From CBFGTJ01 sp965651815 (GTDB lineage: Bacteria > Actinomycetota > Acidimicrobiia > Acidimicrobiales > Microtrichaceae): a stretch of 9,459 nucleotides of DNA. The notes under the pieces are model-generated. The model was given only the letters and a program-made list of their open reading frames with translations, searched no databases and had not been told where the DNA came from. Positions 6,042-9,459 of this stretch are shown here, one piece after another. The position numbers were made by a program, and so were the translations under genes. The stretch is from the NCBI GenBank assembly GCA_965651815.1, contig CBFGTJ010000124.1, positions 1-9,459 of the forward strand, given 5' to 3'. Each line of letters begins with the position of its first letter. Positions within the stretch are counted from its first letter, which is position 1.

Positions 6042-6632
6042 ATGTCACGACGACTCACCCAGCGCGGCAAGGAGCGCCGCGCCCAGATCATCGAGTACGC
6101 GACCCACCGGTTCGCGACCGACGGGTACCACCCGACCTCGGTCGCCGACATCGTGGACGGGCTCGGGGTGGGCAAGGGCGTCTTCTACTGGTACTTCGAG
6201 TCGAAGGAGGAGCTCTTCGTCGAGATCCTCCGCACCGCGCAGCGTGACATGCGCCGCCGGCAGCAGCGGGCGATCGCGGACGTCGCCGACCCGGTGCAGC
6301 GCATCGAGCTGGGCATCCGGGCCGCGGTGGAGTGGATGGCGGAGCACAACGACCTGCGCCGCCTGTTCGAGTTCGCACGCACGGAGGCCGCGTTCATCCC
6401 GTCGATGCAGGCCGGGCAGTCCGTGCTGGTCGCCGACGCGGTCGTGCACCTCAAGGAGGCGATCGTGGAGGGCCGCATCCCCGACCGCGACCCCGAGGCG
6501 CTCGCGCTCGCCATCCTCGGCGTCGCGAACCAGCTCACCAACGTGTACATCGACGGGCGCGGCGAGGACCCGCACCATGTCGCGGACCTCGTCGTGGACT
6601 TCTGCATGGAGGGCCTCGGCGTCCGCTCCTGA
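6042..6632 (+). CDS. TetR/AcrR-family transcriptional regulator
   Basis: One-component repressor of 196 residues, a usual length for the family. The N-terminal helix-turn-helix spans about residues 10-57: RRAQIIEYATHRFATDGYH, then TSVADIVDGLGVGKGVFYWY, then FESKEELFVEIL, a textbook TetR_N pattern including the conserved FYxYFxSKEEL. The remaining ~135 residues are all-helical ligand-binding and dimerisation domain, too variable to name a ligand. The start at ATG 6042 fits the family and the -10 box 7 nt upstream. A dyad at 6004-6019 upstream of the promoter is the probable operator, suggesting autoregulation. Neighbours: the divergent ACT-domain gene is the best candidate target; the Nudix gene converges 15 bp downstream with no clear terminator between. 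No efflux pump or acyl-CoA enzyme is adjacent, so the usual guesses of drug or lipid control have no support here. Confidence 0.93.
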   Translation: MSRRLTQRGKERRAQIIEYATHRFATDGYHPTSVADIVDGLGVGKGVFYWYFESKEELFVEILRTAQRDMRRRQQRAIADVADPVQRIELGIRAAVEWMAEHNDLRRLFEFARTEAAFIPSMQAGQSVLVADAVVHLKEAIVEGRIPDRDPEALALAILGVANQLTNVYIDGRGEDPHHVADLVVDFCMEGLGVRS

Positions 6633-6647
6633 CCGGGGCGCGGCGGA

Positions 6648-7109
6648 TCAGTCCAGCTGCTCGGCGAGCCGGTCGAGCAGCGGCACCTGGCCCCGGTGGA
6701 GCTTGGTGCGCGCCACCTCCACGTCGAACCACTCCGCACGGTCGACCTCGGGGAACTGCTGCACCTGGCCCGAGCCCGGCGGCCACTCGAGGGGGAAGGT
6801 GTTGCTGGCCTCGACCCGCGGGGTGACGTCGCCCTCGATCGCCCAGGCGACCACCTGCTTGCCGCCCGACTGGCGGACCGTGCCGAGCGGGAGCGGCTCG
6901 CCGGCGGGTGGTTCCACGCCGAGCTCCTCGGCGAACTCCCTCCGGGCGGCAGCGAGCGGGTCCTCGCCCTCGTCGTACTCCCCCTTCGGGATCGACCAGG
7001 CAGCGGTGTCCTTGCGCGCCCAGTAGGGGCCGCCGGGGTGCACGAGGAGCACCTCGCGGCCGTTCGGCCCGGGGCGGTGCACCAGCAGCCCGGCGCTGCG
7101 CCTCGCCAC
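6648..7109 (-). CDS. Nudix hydrolase (NUDIX-family NTP pyrophosphohydrolase type)
   Basis: Hydrolyses a nucleoside diphosphate linked to another moiety; the substrate cannot be read from sequence. The 153-residue protein has a perfect Nudix box at 43-65: Gx5Ex7REUxEExGU is met by G43, E49, R57-E58, E61-E62 and G64. Ahead of it is the family-characteristic stretch HPGGPYWARKDTAAWSIPKG (24-43), which I associate with a predicted NTP pyrophosphohydrolase group (COG4119) rather than with MutT itself. Start chosen: GTG 7109, giving VARRSAGLLVHR, the usual N-terminus of this group, with GGGGA about 10 nt upstream as ribosome site; the longer open frame upstream overlaps alaC and is a shadow. It lies 20 nt after the alaC stop on the same strand, so it is probably the second gene of an alaC transcript. 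A housekeeping or metabolite clean-up role is a guess. Confidence 0.92.
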   Translation of the reverse strand: MARRSAGLLVHRPGPNGREVLLVHPGGPYWARKDTAAWSIPKGEYDEGEDPLAAARREFAEELGVEPPAGEPLPLGTVRQSGGKQVVAWAIEGDVTPRVEASNTFPLEWPPGSGQVQQFPEVDRAEWFDVEVARTKLHRGQVPLLDRLAEQLD

Positions 7110-7129
7110 CGGACGACCGTCCCCGCCGA

Positions 7130-8305
7130 TCAGCCCAGCTTGGTGAGCGCCCGCTTGAGGTTGCGGATCGCCTGGTTGGTGCGCTGCTCGTTCTCGATGA
7201 GGGCGAAGCGCACGTGGCCCTCGCCGCCGGGCCCGAAGCCCACCCCGGGCGAGAGCGCGACCTGCGCCTCGCGCACGAGGAACGAGCAGAACTCGACCGA
7301 GCCCATCTCCCGGTACGGCTCGGGGATGCGCGCCCAGGCGAACATCGTCCCCATCGGCGGCTCGATCGGCCAGCCGATGCGGTTCAGGCCGGCGCACAGC
7401 GTGTCGCGCCGGCGCTGGTACACCTCGTTGACCTCGACCGGGAAGTCCCGCTGCTCGTTCATCGTCACGGTCGCGGCGATCTGGATGGGCTGGAACGTCC
7501 CGTAGTCCAGGTACGACTTCAGCTTCGCGAGCGCCGCGACGACGTCGGGGTTGCCGAGCATGAAGGCGACGCGCCACCCGGCCATCGAGAACGACTTGGT
7601 CAGGGAGTAGAACTCGACGGCCACCTCCTTGGCTCCCTCCGCCTGGAGGATCGACGGCGGCCGGTACCCGTCGAAGCCGAGGTCCGCGTACGCGTTGTCG
7701 TGGACGAGGATGACCTCCTTCTCGCGGGCGAAGTCGACCACCCGCTGCATGAAGGGCAGGTCGACGCAGGTCGTCGTCGGGTTGTGCGGGAACGACAGCA
7801 CGATGACCCGCGGCTTGGGGTGCGAGTACTCCCAGGCCTCGACCATGTTGTCGAAGAAGGCCTCACCGGTGCCGAGCGGGATCTCGCGCACGTTCGCCCC
7901 CGTGAACAAGGGGGCGAAGATGTGGATCGGGTAGCTCGGCGACGGCACGAGGGCCGCGTCGCCGTGCTCGAGCAGCACCCACATGAGGTGGCTGAACCCC
8001 TCCTTGGCGCCGATCGTGTTGATGACCTCGGTCTCGGGGTCGAGCTCGACGCCGAAGCGGTGCTGGTAGTAGCTGGCGGCGGCCTCGCGGAGCTTGGGGA
8101 TGCCGCGGGAGGCCGAGTAGCGGTGGTTCCGCTCGTTGGCCGCCGCCTCGGCGAGCTTGCGGACGGCGCACTCCGGCGACGGCAGGTCAGGATTGCCGAA
8201 CCCCAGGTCGATGACGTCGGCGCCGTCCCGCCGGGCGGCCACCTTCAAGCTGTCGATGATCGTGAAGACGTACGGAGGCAGCGAGGTGATGCGGCGGAAC
8301 TCCAT
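7130..8305 (-). CDS. alaC: AlaC-like PLP-dependent aminotransferase (class I/II)
   Basis: Fold-type I aminotransferase of 391 residues that resembles E. coli AlaC (glutamate-pyruvate transaminase) along its length as I recall that sequence: RRITSLPPYVFTIIDSLK at the N-terminus, GNPDLPSP, HRYSASRGIPKLR, IGAKEGFSHLM, PSPSYPIHI, SFPHNPTT, VHDNAYADLGFDGY, the PLP-lysine motif SLTKSFSMAGWR (Lys237), KSYLDYGTFQPIQ, ARIPEPYREMGS, SPGVGFGPGGEGHVRFALIE. The reaction expected is pyruvate + glutamate to alanine + 2-oxoglutarate; related members are annotated as LL-diaminopimelate or general aminotransferases, so exact substrates are uncertain. ATG 8305 fits the family start and has a -10 box TAGTTT 6 nt upstream, implying a leaderless message. 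The Nudix gene follows by 20 nt. A long hairpin 50 nt upstream separates it from the ROK kinase gene. No part is missing. Confidence 0.93.
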   Translation of the reverse strand: MEFRRITSLPPYVFTIIDSLKVAARRDGADVIDLGFGNPDLPSPECAVRKLAEAAANERNHRYSASRGIPKLREAAASYYQHRFGVELDPETEVINTIGAKEGFSHLMWVLLEHGDAALVPSPSYPIHIFAPLFTGANVREIPLGTGEAFFDNMVEAWEYSHPKPRVIVLSFPHNPTTTCVDLPFMQRVVDFAREKEVILVHDNAYADLGFDGYRPPSILQAEGAKEVAVEFYSLTKSFSMAGWRVAFMLGNPDVVAALAKLKSYLDYGTFQPIQIAATVTMNEQRDFPVEVNEVYQRRRDTLCAGLNRIGWPIEPPMGTMFAWARIPEPYREMGSVEFCSFLVREAQVALSPGVGFGPGGEGHVRFALIENEQRTNQAIRNLKRALTKLG

Positions 8306-8311
8306 CGCCCG

Positions 8312-8317
8312 AAACTA
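8312..8317 (-). promoter_or_regulatory. -10 box of alaC (leaderless promoter)
   Basis: On the - strand TAGTTT is followed by 6 nt and ATG 8305. It sits downstream of the 8355-8404 hairpin, so alaC should have its own transcript start rather than depend on read-through from the ROK gene. Confidence 0.55.
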
Positions 8318-8354
8318 CCTCCCCACCCCGCCGTTCCTGTACCCGCCCCCACCG

Positions 8355-8404
8355 GTTCTGTGTCCCGGAAGTGCGGGTGGACCCTCACTTCCGGGACACA
8401 GAAC
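8355..8404. repeat. Long near-perfect intergenic hairpin (possible REP-like element or terminator)
   Basis: The arms GTTCTGTGTCCCGGAAGTG (8355-8373) and its exact complement CACTTCCGGGACACAGAAC (8386-8404) pair over 19 bp. Inside them one C/T mismatch (8374/8385) is followed by three more G-C pairs and a TGGA tetraloop (8378-8381). It begins 15 nt after the ROK stop and ends about 38 nt before the alaC -10 box. There is no T-tract on either strand. It codes for nothing plausible. It could end ROK transcription or be one copy of a dispersed palindromic repeat. Confidence 0.8.
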
Positions 8405-8419
8405 GGGGCTGGGTGGCGG

Positions 8420-9391
8420 TCAGCGGAGCTGGCGGGCACCCAGCAGCCCGGCGCCGATCGCCCCGCCCTCGGGGCCACCCGGCGAGACGACGACGCCGCC
8501 GAAGCGCCCCGCCGTCGCCGAGGGGAACCGCTCGGCGGTGATCCGCTCGACCAGCTCGAGCAGGTGGTCGCCGTGGGCGCTCAGGTCGCCGCCCATGACG
8601 AGCAGGTCCGGGTCGAGCAGCACCCGGAGGTTGGCGAACCCGAGCGCGACGTAGCCCGCGTAGGTCGTGAAGATCTCGAGGGCCCCCGGGTCCTCGGCGT
8701 CGAGCAGGTCGGTGACGTGCTCGCCGCGGATCGCGTCCAGCGAACCCGCCGCCTCCAGCACCGCGGGTGCCCGCCCCGCCTCGCACGCCTCCCGGGCGAG
8801 CCGTGCGAGCGCCCGTCCCGACGCGTACTGCTCCCAGCAGCCCCGCTGGCCGCAGCCGCACGGGTGGCCGTCGACGTCGATGACCATGTGGCCCGGCTCA
8901 CCGGCGAACCCGCTCACCCCCCGGACCAGCTCGCCGTCGACGACGATCCCACCGCCGATGCCGGTGCCGAACGTGACCGCGATCAGCGTGCCGACCCGCT
9001 CGGGCAGCAGGGCGTGCGACGCCACGGCGACGCAGTTCGCGTCGTTCTCGACCGTGACCGGCAGCCCCAGCTCGGCGCGCAGCGACGCGCCGACGTCCGA
9101 GCCGACGAGCCCCGGCACGTTCGGCGCCTTGTGCACCACGCCCGCCCGGTCGACGAACCCGGCGAGCCCGACCCCGACGCCCACGACCTCGCGGTCGGAG
9201 CGGTCGAGGAGCGCCTGCACCGAGGACTCGATGCGCCGCAGCACCTCCGAGCTCGCCGCGCCGGAGTCGACCAGCTCCCGGTCCAGCACGGTCGGGGCCC
9301 CCTCGGGCGGCACCTCGAGCAGCACCGCGAGGGTCTTGGTGCCGCCGACGTCGACGCCGATCGTGCGCTGGGCCCTGGGGGAGGTCGTCAT
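8420..9391 (-). CDS. glk: ROK-family sugar kinase, probable glucokinase
   Basis: ATP-dependent hexose kinase of 323 residues, the size of actinobacterial glucokinases, which make glucose 6-phosphate in the cytosol. Seen: ATP-binding GVDVGGTKT (12-20), catalytic ENDAN with Asp117, GTGIGGG, then the ROK signature with zinc ligands: GEPGHMVID (His168), CGCGQRGC (Cys178, Cys180, Cys185) and EQYASG directly after. The C-terminal part holds VMGGDLSAHGD and PEGGAIGAGLLG. There is no N-terminal DNA-binding domain, so it is an enzyme rather than a ROK repressor. Start: ATG 9391 (MTTSPRAQRTIGVDVGG) by family length; an in-frame GTG at 9409 would add six residues. Unlike the other transcript-initial genes here, no TANNNT box sits just before it. 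Glucose is the likeliest substrate, but fructose, mannose or N-acetyl-mannosamine cannot be excluded from motifs alone. The hairpin at 8355-8404 lies just downstream. Confidence 0.92.
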   Translation of the reverse strand: MTTSPRAQRTIGVDVGGTKTLAVLLEVPPEGAPTVLDRELVDSGAASSEVLRRIESSVQALLDRSDREVVGVGVGLAGFVDRAGVVHKAPNVPGLVGSDVGASLRAELGLPVTVENDANCVAVASHALLPERVGTLIAVTFGTGIGGGIVVDGELVRGVSGFAGEPGHMVIDVDGHPCGCGQRGCWEQYASGRALARLAREACEAGRAPAVLEAAGSLDAIRGEHVTDLLDAEDPGALEIFTTYAGYVALGFANLRVLLDPDLLVMGGDLSAHGDHLLELVERITAERFPSATAGRFGGVVVSPGGPEGGAIGAGLLGARQLR

Positions 9392-9459
9392 GGGGCAGCA
9401 GTCGACCACACGCGCACCGGGCGCACAATCACCGCGGGCGGTGCAGGCAGCGGCGGTGC

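Noticed and set aside
6633..6647. A terminator between convergent tetR and the Nudix gene
   Set aside because: Only 15 bp separate the stops, and I can find no more than a 4-bp CTGA/TCAG symmetry around them.
7893..7918. A 9-bp perfect inverted repeat (TTCGCCCCC / GGGGGCGAA, 8-nt loop) inside alaC
   Set aside because: It encodes the alaC segment FAPLFTGAN, which aligns with the family, so GC-rich codon choice can explain it. I see no reason for a regulatory element at mid-gene.
9392..9459. A promoter for the ROK kinase, with GATTGT at 9425-9430 (- strand) as -10
   Set aside because: It lacks the TA of the other five boxes, sits 33 nt from ATG 9391, and no -35 can be judged before the window ends. 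Too weak to annotate.

Overview
The window is GC-rich (roughly 70% by eye) and gene-dense. It holds nine genes: one cut by the left edge and eight apparently complete. I see no tRNA, rRNA, insertion sequence, CRISPR array or phage gene. Gene content, codon use and an MtrA-MtrB-LpqB-type cluster point to an Actinomycetota chromosome. The very short LpqB-like lipoprotein and the leaderless promoter style make me think of a lineage outside the mycobacteria and streptomycetes, perhaps Acidimicrobiia, but that is inference.

Region 1 (1-2556, + strand) is a two-component signalling operon. It contains the C-terminal end of an OmpR/MtrA-type response regulator, a complete MtrB-like sensor kinase and a small GerMN-domain lipoprotein whose start overlaps the kinase stop. 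It ends in an 18-bp perfect palindrome that carries the stop codons of both the lipoprotein gene and the convergent phosphofructokinase gene.

Region 2 (2567-5241) is central carbon metabolism: a 6-phosphofructokinase (- strand) and a glycerol kinase (+ strand) fired divergently from an 80-bp spacer. A glucokinase-type ROK kinase sits at the right end (8420-9391, - strand), so the window encodes three sugar or polyol kinases near the entry to glycolysis.

Region 3 (5276-6632) is a divergent pair: a 219-residue protein with an ACT domain and a probable GAF-like C-terminal half (- strand), and a TetR-family repressor (+ strand). Their 106-bp spacer holds a clear TetR-type dyad just upstream of the repressor's -10 box.

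Region 4 (6648-8305, - strand) is a two-gene unit: an AlaC-like aminotransferase followed 20 nt later by a Nudix hydrolase. Between alaC and the ROK kinase lies a long, near-perfect 50-nt hairpin.

Five of the six genes that should begin transcripts (pfkA, glpK, the ACT gene, tetR, alaC) carry a TANNNT -10 box only 6-8 nt before their ATG and lack a Shine-Dalgarno sequence, which is the signature of leaderless mRNAs. The two unannotated features I consider most worth following are the 8355-8404 hairpin and the ACT-GAF/TetR divergent locus. Most of the window is otherwise ordinary housekeeping sequence, and I do not see convincing evidence for a wholly new system.
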